Positions 33,271 through 43,542 of a stretch of DNA of 64,000 nucleotides are shown here, one piece after another. The notes under the pieces are model-generated. The model was not told the origin of the DNA. It did no database searches and saw nothing but the letters and a program-made list of their open reading frames with translations. The DNA lies in contig NZ_BRVP01000019.1 in NCBI RefSeq assembly GCF_027924145.1, positions 1-64,000 on the forward strand, written 5' to 3'. Each line of letters begins with the position of its first letter. Positions within the stretch are counted from its first letter, which is position 1. Both the position numbers and the translations under genes were made by a program. The stretch comes from Neptunitalea chrysea. Its GTDB lineage: Bacteria > Bacteroidota > Bacteroidia > Flavobacteriales > Flavobacteriaceae.

Positions 33271-36261
33271 CTACTCTTCTTCAGTGGTAGTTTTAGCATT
33301 TTTCTTTTCAATTGTATCGTACATAATCGGTGTAGCAATAAACAATGATGAATACGTACCCACAACAACACCAACAATCATTGCAAACACAAATCCTCTT
33401 AAAGACTCACCTCCAAAAATGAATATCGAAATCATTACCACTAATGTAGTTAATGATGTATTCAAGGTTCTTCCTAAGGTACTGCTTAACGCTTGGTTCA
33501 CGTTTTCACCACCTTTCCATCCACGCTCATTTGTTATCTCCCTAACACGGTCAAATACAATAACCGTATCATTAAGTGAGTAACCAATAACCGTTAAGAT
33601 AGCCGCAATAAATGCCTGATCAATCTCCATGCTAAATGGCATAAAAGAATAGGTAACAGAAAATACTCCAAGTACTAATAATACATCATGGAATACTGCA
33701 ACAACAGCACCTAAAGAGTATTGCCATTTTCTAAATCTTAACAATATATACAAGAATACAACTGCTAAAGATCCTAATACAGCCCATAAAGCACTTTTCT
33801 GAATATCATCAGCAATAGTTGGTCCTACTTTAATCGAATGTAATATACCATATTTTTTATCTGAACTACTATCTACAAAGTCACTCTTAGAAAAACCTTC
33901 TGGCAAATACTTTTCTAACCCACTATATAATAGACCTTCAATCTCAGTATCAACTTCTTGACCTTCTTCATCTACTTTATATTTTGTAGTAACTTTAATT
34001 TCACTATTGTTTCCAACCGTTTTAACCTGAACATTACTGTTAAATACCCCTTCTAAATCTTTAGAAATTTCAGAAGAACTAACTTCTTTGTCAAAACGAA
34101 TTTGATAAGTTCTACCTCCAACAAAGTCAACCCCTTGATCTAATCCTTTTGTAAATAAAGAAGCTAACCCAGCTAAGATTAAAACACCAGATACTACATA
34201 AGCTATTTTTCTCTTACTTAAGAAATCAACATTAATATTTTTAAATAAGTTTTTGGTTGCACCTGTATAGAAATCTAAACGACGTTTGTTCTCTCCAATA
34301 TACCCTTCTATCATAACTCTTGTTATAAAGATAGCTGTAAACAATGAAGTAAGAATACCTATTAATAAAGTAGTAGCAAAACCTTGAATTGGCCCTGTAC
34401 CAAAAATCAATAAGATGATAGCAGTTAAACCTGTTGTAATATTTGCATCTAAAATAGAAGACAATGCATTACTAAATCCATCCTTAATAGCCTCAGTTAT
34501 GGTCTTACCTACAGCCATCTCTTCTTTAATACGCTCGTAGATAATTACGTTTGCATCTACTGCCATACCAATGGTAAGTACAATACCTGCAATACCAGGT
34601 AAAGTTAACACAGCACCAATACTAGCCAGCGCACCAAATATTAAAAGTATATTAAATACTAATGCTATATTTGAGAATATACCAGCTTTACCATAGTATA
34701 TCATCATCCATATAAGCACTAATACCATTGCAATCATAAATGACATAAAACCGCTATCAATAGCTTCTTGCCCCAAGGTAGGACCAACGGTCTCAAACTG
34801 AATAATATCAGCCTTAGCAGGTAATTTACCAGCTCTAAGAACGTTTGCTAAATCTTTAGTTTCTTCAATAGTAAACTGCCCGGTAATAGTAGTACGACCT
34901 CCTGTAATTGCTTGTTTTGCGCTAGGAGCAGAATACACTGTATTATCTAAAATAATAGCAATACAAGTACCATTAGTAGCACTCTTACCAGTTAAGGACT
35001 CCCAAGCCCTTGAACCAATACCGTTCATAACTATACTAACCATTGGATTACCAGCCTGATCAAAAGTATCTTCAGCATCTACAATAACATCACCACTTAC
35101 AGGCGGAACGTTGTCACGATTTCCTTTTATTGCGTATAAGTTTACAACACCAGTATCTTCATCTACCTTATCCCAAACAAATTTTACATTATCTAAGCTA
35201 GCAGGCAACAATCTTTTAGCCTCAATTGTATTTAAGTACTCATTAACTTTCTCTACATCTTTTTCAGTAGTATAACCTACAATAGCAGTTTTTTGTCCTG
35301 AATTTGGGTTAGGAACTCCCATCACTTCAAATAATGGATTAACTGCCTTTGCCTGATTTAATGAATCTGTTTCAGAATCTGCTAATAACTCTTCAAATTC
35401 ATCACCACTCGTTTTGGTTGTATCAACTTCTTCATGAGCTTTTTCTTCAGCCTCTACTTTTGCTTTTAACTCATTATTTAATTGAGAGAAATAATTTAAT
35501 ACATCAGTATTCATATAGGTTTCCCAAAACTCTAACTGAGCTGTAGATTGCAGTAATCTCTTAGCTCTATCAACATCTTGAACACCTGGCAATTCAACCA
35601 AGATTCTTCCAGAAGTACCCAAACGTTGAATATTTGGCTGAGTAACCCCAAATTTATCAATACGTTGTCTTAAAACTTGAAATGCTGAAGTAATAGACTC
35701 ATCTACCTTTTTTCTGATAGCAGACATTACTACGGCATTATCATCACCCATATTAAATTCTTCATCCAGTAAACGGTTGTAGAAAATTTGAGGAGACGAA
35801 AGTTTTACCTGACCGTTCGAAAGTTTTTCAAACTCTTTAAAAAACAAATCCAAGTATGGCTCATCACTACTTTTAGAAGCTTCATCTGCTGCTGCAAGAG
35901 CATCTAAAAAAGTTTTATCTGTTGATTTGTTAGAAAGTCCTATTAATATATCTTTTACAGAAATCTGTAAAATAACATTAATACCGCCTTTTAAATCAAG
36001 CCCCTTGTTCAATTGTCTTTCCTGAACATCAGATAGGGTAAACCCTAAGAAAACATCTTGTGTTTTCAAAGAATCCAAATACTTACTTTCTTCTTCTTCT
36101 CTTAAAGCTACATAATTGTCTTCTGTTTCCGGAATTCTACTCTGAGCAACCGTTTTCGCTTCTTCTTCTAACTTATTGGTTATGAACGTAAATGATAATT
36201 GATAAATACTTACAATCCCAAATAAGAAAGCAAACAGTTTAATAAGTCCCTTGTTCTGCAT
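33271..36261 (-). CDS. secDF: Fused protein translocase subunit SecDF
   Basis: 996 residues joining SecD and SecF in one chain; uses the proton gradient to help pull proteins across the inner membrane. The SecD part has the first membrane segment (about 8-28), LNKGLDLKGGINVILQI, a long periplasmic region with the P1 and head subdomains, and a five-segment membrane bundle beginning about 505 with MAVDANVIIYERIKEE. The SecF part starts near 665 (FLSKRKIAYVVSG), with GVDFVGGRTYQIRF and GYSLNDTVIVFDRVRE. The fusion is usual in Bacteroidota. It has a promoter at 36300 and a strong terminator, so it is a single-gene unit. Confidence 0.97.
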   Translation of the reverse strand: MQNKGLIKLFAFLFGIVSIYQLSFTFITNKLEEEAKTVAQSRIPETEDNYVALREEEESKYLDSLKTQDVFLGFTLSDVQERQLNKGLDLKGGINVILQISVKDILIGLSNKSTDKTFLDALAAADEASKSSDEPYLDLFFKEFEKLSNGQVKLSSPQIFYNRLLDEEFNMGDDNAVVMSAIRKKVDESITSAFQVLRQRIDKFGVTQPNIQRLGTSGRILVELPGVQDVDRAKRLLQSTAQLEFWETYMNTDVLNYFSQLNNELKAKVEAEEKAHEEVDTTKTSGDEFEELLADSETDSLNQAKAVNPLFEVMGVPNPNSGQKTAIVGYTTEKDVEKVNEYLNTIEAKRLLPASLDNVKFVWDKVDEDTGVVNLYAIKGNRDNVPPVSGDVIVDAEDTFDQAGNPMVSIVMNGIGSRAWESLTGKSATNGTCIAIILDNTVYSAPSAKQAITGGRTTITGQFTIEETKDLANVLRAGKLPAKADIIQFETVGPTLGQEAIDSGFMSFMIAMVLVLIWMMIYYGKAGIFSNIALVFNILLIFGALASIGAVLTLPGIAGIVLTIGMAVDANVIIYERIKEEMAVGKTITEAIKDGFSNALSSILDANITTGLTAIILLIFGTGPIQGFATTLLIGILTSLFTAIFITRVMIEGYIGENKRRLDFYTGATKNLFKNINVDFLSKRKIAYVVSGVLILAGLASLFTKGLDQGVDFVGGRTYQIRFDKEVSSSEISKDLEGVFNSNVQVKTVGNNSEIKVTTKYKVDEEGQEVDTEIEGLLYSGLEKYLPEGFSKSDFVDSSSDKKYGILHSIKVGPTIADDIQKSALWAVLGSLAVVFLYILLRFRKWQYSLGAVVAVFHDVLLVLGVFSVTYSFMPFSMEIDQAFIAAILTVIGYSLNDTVIVFDRVREITNERGWKGGENVNQALSSTLGRTLNTSLTTLVVMISIFIFGGESLRGFVFAMIVGVVVGTYSSLFIATPIMYDTIEKKNAKTTTEEE

Positions 36262-36299
36262 TATTATTTTATATTAATAGGTCATTTTTTTAAAACGAG

Positions 36300-36330
36300 C
36301 AAATATATAATTTACAATATAGAATGCCAA
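36300..36330 (-). promoter_or_regulatory. secDF promoter (-33 and -7 elements)
   Basis: On the - strand TTG (36328-36330) is followed after 20 bases by TATATTTG (36300-36307). This is the best match in the window to the full Bacteroidota promoter layout. The -7 box ends 38 bases before the secDF ATG. Confidence 0.65.
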
Positions 36331-36381
36331 TTATTTTTTTAATATTTCAATAAGAACCATTTATACCTTTCGTTAAATCAT

Positions 36382-36413
36382 AAAAAAAGGAGCCTGAAAA
36401 AACTCCAGACTCC
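36382..36413 (-). terminator. Rho-independent terminator of mdh
   Basis: On the - strand AGGAGTCTG pairs with CAGGCTCCT (one T-G wobble) across a loop, followed by seven T. Confidence 0.82.
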
Positions 36414-36440
36414 TAAAATCATATATTTTAAAATATGCTT

Positions 36441-37367
36441 TTAAAGAGCTAATAAACCATTTGTTTTAGAAACTCCTTCAGCACTATTTTTAATGTATTC
36501 TTTTTCCTCTTCAGAAAGTTCTATTTCAACTATCTTTTCAATACCAGAAGCTCCTAAAACAACAGGAACACCAATACAAATATCAGATAAACCATACTCT
36601 CCTTCTAACATTGTAGAACATGGGAATATCTTTTTCTGATCACAAGCAATAGCCTGAACTAGAGCAGATACCGCTGCACCTGGCGCATACCAAGCAGAAG
36701 TTCCTAATAGTTTAGTAAGTGTAGCTCCACCTACTTTAGTATCTTCTTTTACTTGAGTTAATCTTTCTTCAGAAAGGAATTCGGTAACAGGAATACTGTT
36801 ACGAGTAGCCAAACGAGTTAAAGGAACCATACCGGTATCACTATGTCCACCGATAACCATACCATCAACATCAGAAATTGGAGCTCCTAAAGCTTCTGCT
36901 AATCTATATTTAAAACGAGCACTATCTAAAGCACCACCCATTCCTATAATTCTATTTTTTGGTAATCCGGTAGTTTTATGAACTAAATACGTCATCGTAT
37001 CCATCGGGTTACTAACTACAATGATAATAGCATCAGGAGACTGAGCAATTAAATTAGAAGACACTTCTTTAACAATTCCTGCATTAATACCAATAAGTTC
37101 TTCACGAGTCATTCCAGGCTTACGAGGAATACCACTTGTAATAACCACAACGTCACTACCAGCTGTTTTAGAATAATCATTAGTACTTCCTACAATTTTA
37201 GTATCAAAACTATTTAAAGAAGCTGTTTGCATAAGGTCCATTGCTTTTCCTTCTGCATACCCTTCTTTAATATCAAGCAAGACTACTTCAGAAGCAAAAT
37301 CCTTAATTGCAATATACTCGGCACAACTGGCACCTACCGCTCCGGCACCTACTACAGTAACTTTCAT
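36441..37367 (-). CDS. mdh: Malate dehydrogenase
   Basis: Interconverts malate and oxaloacetate with NAD in the TCA cycle. 308 residues, of the LDH-like type. The nucleotide-binding loop VVGAGAVGASCAEYIA is at the N-terminus, with an acidic residue at the end of the second strand (LLDIKEG) that indicates NAD preference. The active-site loop holds SGIPRKPGMTREEL, the Asn in VVSNPMDTMTYL, and the catalytic His in VIGGHSDTGMVPL. Arginine residues for malate rather than lactate are present in the first of these. It has its own terminator. Confidence 0.96.
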   Translation of the reverse strand: MKVTVVGAGAVGASCAEYIAIKDFASEVVLLDIKEGYAEGKAMDLMQTASLNSFDTKIVGSTNDYSKTAGSDVVVITSGIPRKPGMTREELIGINAGIVKEVSSNLIAQSPDAIIIVVSNPMDTMTYLVHKTTGLPKNRIIGMGGALDSARFKYRLAEALGAPISDVDGMVIGGHSDTGMVPLTRLATRNSIPVTEFLSEERLTQVKEDTKVGGATLTKLLGTSAWYAPGAAVSALVQAIACDQKKIFPCSTMLEGEYGLSDICIGVPVVLGASGIEKIVEIELSEEEKEYIKNSAEGVSKTNGLLAL

Positions 37368-37476
37368 GTGTTTATTTTTTAAAAGATTGATTAATTTTCA
37401 CTTTATAAAAATAAAGAAAATCAAATAAACAAACCTGTTTTTTATCATATATTACATCAGAAATATTGCTAATTAA

Positions 37477-38496
37477 CTATCTAAATCCGAAACTAACCCC
37501 AACGGAGGTTGTATTATACTCTGCAAACGTATAGTCCGCATTCAACCTGAAAAACCCTAATTTAAGTCGAGTTCCTAATGTAGTCCGTACTCCTGAGATA
37601 TCATGCGTAATAGACAACGGATCTTTTACAGAGGTTACAACACCTGTATCTACATCATACACTTCATACTCCCCTTTTAAATCGGAAGTAGAGCTTCCTG
37701 TTATATACCCAAATCCTGCATAGAAATTAATCACAGGTAATCGTGTAGATACAATACCTTGAAACAACCATGTTTTGGTTAAATTCTCAATGCGCTGCTG
37801 ATCTCCATCTACCACAGATACATCTTCCATTGCATACTCTGCATCTAATTGAGAATACGCTACCAACCCTGAAATAGCAACAGGCCATAATTTATCTGAC
37901 GGCAACCATTTGGTAAATTCATGCTGAATACCCCCTCCAAACAAACCAACTGTATTTCCATTAATTTCGATATTCGGAAAAACCCTCACCTTCAATTCTG
38001 TGCCTTTTAACAGCCCTATACTCGCTTGCAAGAAACCACTAGGTAACATATTCACGTCTTCACTAGTCAAACTTTCCGGCAATTTAATTTCAATTGTCTC
38101 GGTTTGCCCTGTTACCGGATCCTGAAACGTATATTCCATCATTACATCCGGATCAACCACTCCTAATACAGTAGCTACCTCATTTGAAGTTGAACCATCA
38201 GAAAACGTCAAACCATCTAAATTGGTCACATTAAATGTAAATGTTCTTTTACGCTCATCTACCACTGCTACATTACCAATAAACGATATCTCAAACCCTA
38301 AAAAAGGTTTTGCTTCTGCAGTGCTAAACCAGCCGTTATTTATAGAATACATTAGCGATTCTGTTCCTGGCTTTAAATATCCATGCATAAATGCTTTAGA
38401 GTCTTCCAACCCAGCTGCAAGAATACTGGTGTAACTAGTTTGAGCTTGTAGACATGAAAACGAAATAAAAGCAATCAAATAAATAAGTTTTTTCAT
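37477..38496 (-). CDS. DUF6588 family outer-membrane-like protein
   Basis: 339 residues with a signal peptide (1-18, ending CLQAQ). The mature protein alternates polar and hydrophobic residues in strands and ends in aromatic/Arg (GVSFGFR), as do outer-membrane beta-barrels. YLKPGTESLMYSINNGWFSTAEAKPFLGFE is split by a turn and typical of the DUF6588 family, which I recall from Flavobacteriia. The end region contains strands such as LKLGFFRLNADYTFAEYN. Function unknown; it is probably a surface or outer-membrane protein. Alone between mdh and gyrB. Confidence 0.82.
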   Translation of the reverse strand: MKKLIYLIAFISFSCLQAQTSYTSILAAGLEDSKAFMHGYLKPGTESLMYSINNGWFSTAEAKPFLGFEISFIGNVAVVDERKRTFTFNVTNLDGLTFSDGSTSNEVATVLGVVDPDVMMEYTFQDPVTGQTETIEIKLPESLTSEDVNMLPSGFLQASIGLLKGTELKVRVFPNIEINGNTVGLFGGGIQHEFTKWLPSDKLWPVAISGLVAYSQLDAEYAMEDVSVVDGDQQRIENLTKTWLFQGIVSTRLPVINFYAGFGYITGSSTSDLKGEYEVYDVDTGVVTSVKDPLSITHDISGVRTTLGTRLKLGFFRLNADYTFAEYNTTSVGVSFGFR

Positions 38497-38533
38497 GGGG
38501 AGTTTTTTAAAAAAAAAATTAACCTAAGTATAC

Positions 38534-38565
38534 AAAAAAAGCCTGTACAAAAACAGACTTTTTTC
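38534..38565 (-). terminator. Rho-independent terminator of gyrB
   Basis: On the - strand AAGTCTGT pairs with ACAGGCTT (with a T-G wobble) across a short loop, inside flanking A and T runs. It lies 27 bases after the gyrB stop. Confidence 0.75.
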
Positions 38566-38591
38566 AAAAAACAATATTATTTTATCAGAAT

Positions 38592-40544
<1,953 letters not shown>

Positions 40545-40593
40545 TTAAACGTAAATTAAACAGTCAGAACCCGACTATTTAACGAGTGAACTA

Positions 40594-40601
40594 CAAAGAT
40601 A
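40594..40601 (-). promoter_or_regulatory. -7 box of gyrB promoter
   Basis: On the - strand this reads TATCTTTG, 64 bases before the gyrB ATG. Confidence 0.5.
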
Positions 40602-40807
40602 AAAAATAACCCCGTAATTTGAAATTATTTAAACGAAGAGCACAAGGAATTATCAACAACTTATCAATAACACCAAAAGTGTCTTAAAAAAGCTAAAACA
40701 CCCCTTAAATTAAATATTCAGCTCTATTTTTAAGGAAGATTTAAAAAACAAAGAGTTTTTTGTACAATTAAAACCACAACATACAGAATAATAACAACTT
40801 AGTAATA

Positions 40808-40836
40808 AAGAAAAAGGTGTTGCAAAAGCAACACCT
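40808..40836 (-). terminator. Rho-independent terminator of asnB
   Basis: Nine-base stem AGGTGTTGC with its complement and an AAAA loop at 40815-40836. The T-run follows on the - strand. It lies 43 bases after the asnB stop. Confidence 0.82.
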
Positions 40837-40878
40837 AATCCCCAATTTATTAACCATCCAACATTACATAAATTCAAA

Positions 40879-42552
40879 TTAATTAGAGACGTAGGCATCA
40901 GTATGAACTTTAGAGATAGCTCTACCCGAAGGTTCGTTCATATTTTTAAACGCTTCATCCCACTCAAGAGCAATTGGTGTACTACAAGCTATAGATGGCA
41001 CCGAAGGCACACTTAACGCAGCAGTATCGCTTGGAAAATGCTCCTCAAAAATAGTTCTATAATAGAACTCTTCTTTTGTTCGTGGAGGTTGTACCGGAAA
41101 TCTAAAATGGGCATTTTCCATTTGTTCATCGGTTACTTCCTCGTTTACTAATTCTTTCAAGGTATCAATCCAACTATATCCCACCCCGTCAGAAAATTGT
41201 TCTTTCTGTCTCCAAACTACACTTTCCGGAAGATATTCTTCAAAAGCCTTACGCACTACCCACTTCTCCATCTTCTCTGGCGTAATCATCTTATCTTTCG
41301 GATTTAAGCGCATGGCTACATCCATAAATTCTTTATCTAAAAATGGCACACGTCCTTCAATTCCCCAAGCAGCTAACGATTTGTTAGCTCTTAAACAATC
41401 ATACATGTGCAATTTATCAAGTTTACGAACCGTCTCTTCATGAAATTCTTTTGGACTTGGTGCTTTGTGAAAATACAAATACCCACCAAACAATTCATCT
41501 GCTCCTTCTCCAGAAAGTACCATTTTAATACCCATAGACTTAATTACTCTTGCCATTAAGTACATTGGTGTAGAAGCTCTTACCGTTGTAATATCATACG
41601 TCTCCAAATGATAAATCACATCCCTAATTGCATCCAACCCTTCCTGAATCGTAAACTTTATTTCATGATGAACAGTTCCAATATGATCTGCCACTTTTCT
41701 TGCTGCTGCTAAATCAGGAGACCCTTCTAAACCAACAGAAAACGAATGCAATTGCGGCCACCAAGCATCAACTGTATCACCTGACTCAATTCTTTTTTGA
41801 GAAAACTTCTTAGCTATGGCAGAGGTTACAGATGAATCTAAACCACCCGATAACAACACTCCATAAGGCACATCTGACATTAATTGACGGTGTACCGCAG
41901 CCTCTAAAGCATCTCTAAGATCATCTATACTGGTTTCATTTTCTTTTACATCTTCATACGAAGCCCAATCTCTTTCATACCACTTCACATATTCACCAGT
42001 ACTGCTACTCATATAATAACCAGGAGGGAACAGCTCTATTTTAGTACACGTACCCTCTAAAGCTTTCAATTCAGATGCTACATAAAATGTACCATTCTGA
42101 TCCCAACCTATATACAAAGGTATAATTCCTACATGATCTCGTGCTATAAAATATTGATTTTTTTCAACATCATATATTGCAAAACTAAAAATACCATTCA
42201 AATCATCAAGAAATTTTTCACCTTTTTCTTTATATAATGCTAAAATAACCTCACAATCTGATTTCGTTTGAAAATTATAGTCTACATTTAATTGTGCTCT
42301 TAAATTTAGGTGATTGTAAATTTCACCATTCGCAACTAATACAAATTTTTCGTCTTCGCTTATTAAAGGTTGTGAACCAGATGCCGGATCTACAATAGCC
42401 AATCTTTCATGAGTTAAAATGGCTTTGTCGTTACTATAAATACCACTCCAGTCTGGTCCGCGATGACGTACTTTCTTAGACATCTCTAATAACTGAGGTC
42501 TTAAGACTTCTGCTGATTCTTTTAAATCAAATGCACAAACAATTCCACACAT
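40879..42552 (-). CDS. asnB: Asparagine synthase B (glutamine-hydrolysing)
   Basis: Makes asparagine from aspartate, glutamine and ATP. 557 residues, close to E. coli AsnB. The N-terminal glutaminase domain begins MCGIVCAFD, with Cys2 as nucleophile, RHRGPDWSG and LVANGEIYNH. The synthetase domain carries the pyrophosphate loop LLSGGLDSSVTS, then SFSVGLEGSPDL, LSGEGADELFGGYLY and the closing VVWRQKEQFSDGVGYSW. It is monocistronic, with a terminator downstream. This is the true asparagine synthetase of the window, unlike the protein at 7579. Confidence 0.97.
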   Translation of the reverse strand: MCGIVCAFDLKESAEVLRPQLLEMSKKVRHRGPDWSGIYSNDKAILTHERLAIVDPASGSQPLISEDEKFVLVANGEIYNHLNLRAQLNVDYNFQTKSDCEVILALYKEKGEKFLDDLNGIFSFAIYDVEKNQYFIARDHVGIIPLYIGWDQNGTFYVASELKALEGTCTKIELFPPGYYMSSSTGEYVKWYERDWASYEDVKENETSIDDLRDALEAAVHRQLMSDVPYGVLLSGGLDSSVTSAIAKKFSQKRIESGDTVDAWWPQLHSFSVGLEGSPDLAAARKVADHIGTVHHEIKFTIQEGLDAIRDVIYHLETYDITTVRASTPMYLMARVIKSMGIKMVLSGEGADELFGGYLYFHKAPSPKEFHEETVRKLDKLHMYDCLRANKSLAAWGIEGRVPFLDKEFMDVAMRLNPKDKMITPEKMEKWVVRKAFEEYLPESVVWRQKEQFSDGVGYSWIDTLKELVNEEVTDEQMENAHFRFPVQPPRTKEEFYYRTIFEEHFPSDTAALSVPSVPSIACSTPIALEWDEAFKNMNEPSGRAISKVHTDAYVSN

Positions 42553-42798
42553 GGTAAACTAATTTTATAAAAATTTATAAGCCAAATATTGATATTATAT
42601 TTCATTTTAAAAACACAATCGCTATTTTACATTACAAATTATAACCAAAATAAAATATTTTAGTTCAAAACTAAAACTAAAACGCGTTTTAGACGTTATG
42701 AAATATAACAATATATAAGAACTCGAATCACCCCTAATATTTTATGCAATATTTAACTTGAAAAATTTAATAAAATAAAGATATTTAGCCCAAAAAAA

Positions 42799-43443
42799 AT
42801 GATGATTAGATTTAAGACGCATTTAACACTCTTTTTAACTTTTGTACTAATTGTATTAGCATCTAATTTTTGCCACGCTCAAAAATTTAATGGATTAGAC
42901 ATGAGTCCTCATGACATTTCTTACTTTAGAATTGATAACAACGCAGCACCTCTAATTAAAGTTCTTTATGGAAGACCTCAATTAAGAGGACGGTCTATAG
43001 GCAAAGAAATTGTTCCTTTTGGCAAAATATGGAGAACAGGAGCTAATGAAGCAACAGAAATTAGATTTTACTCTGATGTTATTATAAATGACACCTTATT
43101 AAAAGCCGGAACCTATTCCCTTCTAACCATTCCTGAAAAGAGAGAATGGACCTTTATAATTAATAAAGATGTAGATGTTTGGGGAGCTTATTCATATGAT
43201 GAAAACAAAGATGTTGTTAGAATAAAAACTCCATCAGAAAATGGAAAAGAATCACTTGATGCGCTTTCTATTGCTTTTAACAAAGAAGAAGATGATACAG
43301 TTAATCTAGTTGTGGGATGGGGAAAAACAAGAGCATTTCTCCCTATTACATTCCCTACTAAACCTCAGGAACAACTAGCTAAAGAAGAAACTACTCCTGA
43401 AAAAAATATTGAAACAGAAGAAAAAACAGAAAAAATGGAGTGA
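42799..43443 (+). CDS. DUF2911 family exported protein
   Basis: 214 residues. A signal peptide covers about 1-28 (hydrophobic run, then NFCHAQ). The DUF2911 domain fills about 35-190, with VLYGRPQLRGRSIG, PFGKIWRTGANEAT, LKAGTYSLLTIP and WTFIINKDVDVWG. The C-terminus is a charged tail rich in Glu, Lys and Thr. Function is unknown; the family is common and often multi-copy in Bacteroidota. Two ATG codons are adjacent (42799 and 42802) and cannot be told apart. Confidence 0.9.
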   Translation: MMIRFKTHLTLFLTFVLIVLASNFCHAQKFNGLDMSPHDISYFRIDNNAAPLIKVLYGRPQLRGRSIGKEIVPFGKIWRTGANEATEIRFYSDVIINDTLLKAGTYSLLTIPEKREWTFIINKDVDVWGAYSYDENKDVVRIKTPSENGKESLDALSIAFNKEEDDTVNLVVGWGKTRAFLPITFPTKPQEQLAKEETTPEKNIETEEKTEKME

Positions 43444-43513
43444 TTTTTACAACACTTTACCAAACCTTTGTGCGGTATAGCGTTTGAATATTTATTATTT
43501 CGGTGAGTATACG

Positions 43514-43521
43514 TAACTTTG
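43514..43521 (+). promoter_or_regulatory. -7 box upstream of FUSC-type gene
   Basis: TAACTTTG matches TAnnTTTG and ends 21 bases before the ATG at 43543. A TTTG lies 27 bases upstream, rather far for a -33 element. Confidence 0.5.
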
Positions 43522-43542
43522 CAATCAATCCGCAAATAATAG

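Noticed and set aside
33284-33583. 99-codon open frame on the + strand
   Set aside because: It lies wholly inside secDF on the other strand; the encoded peptide has no recognisable features and secDF is unambiguous.
40710-40898. 62-codon open frame on the - strand after asnB
   Set aside because: Starts inside the asnB end and crosses the asnB terminator; no supporting motif.
42553-42798. Possible small RNA or riboswitch between asnB and the DUF2911 gene
   Set aside because: The 246 bases are AT-rich with no stable hairpin or known riboswitch core that I can see.
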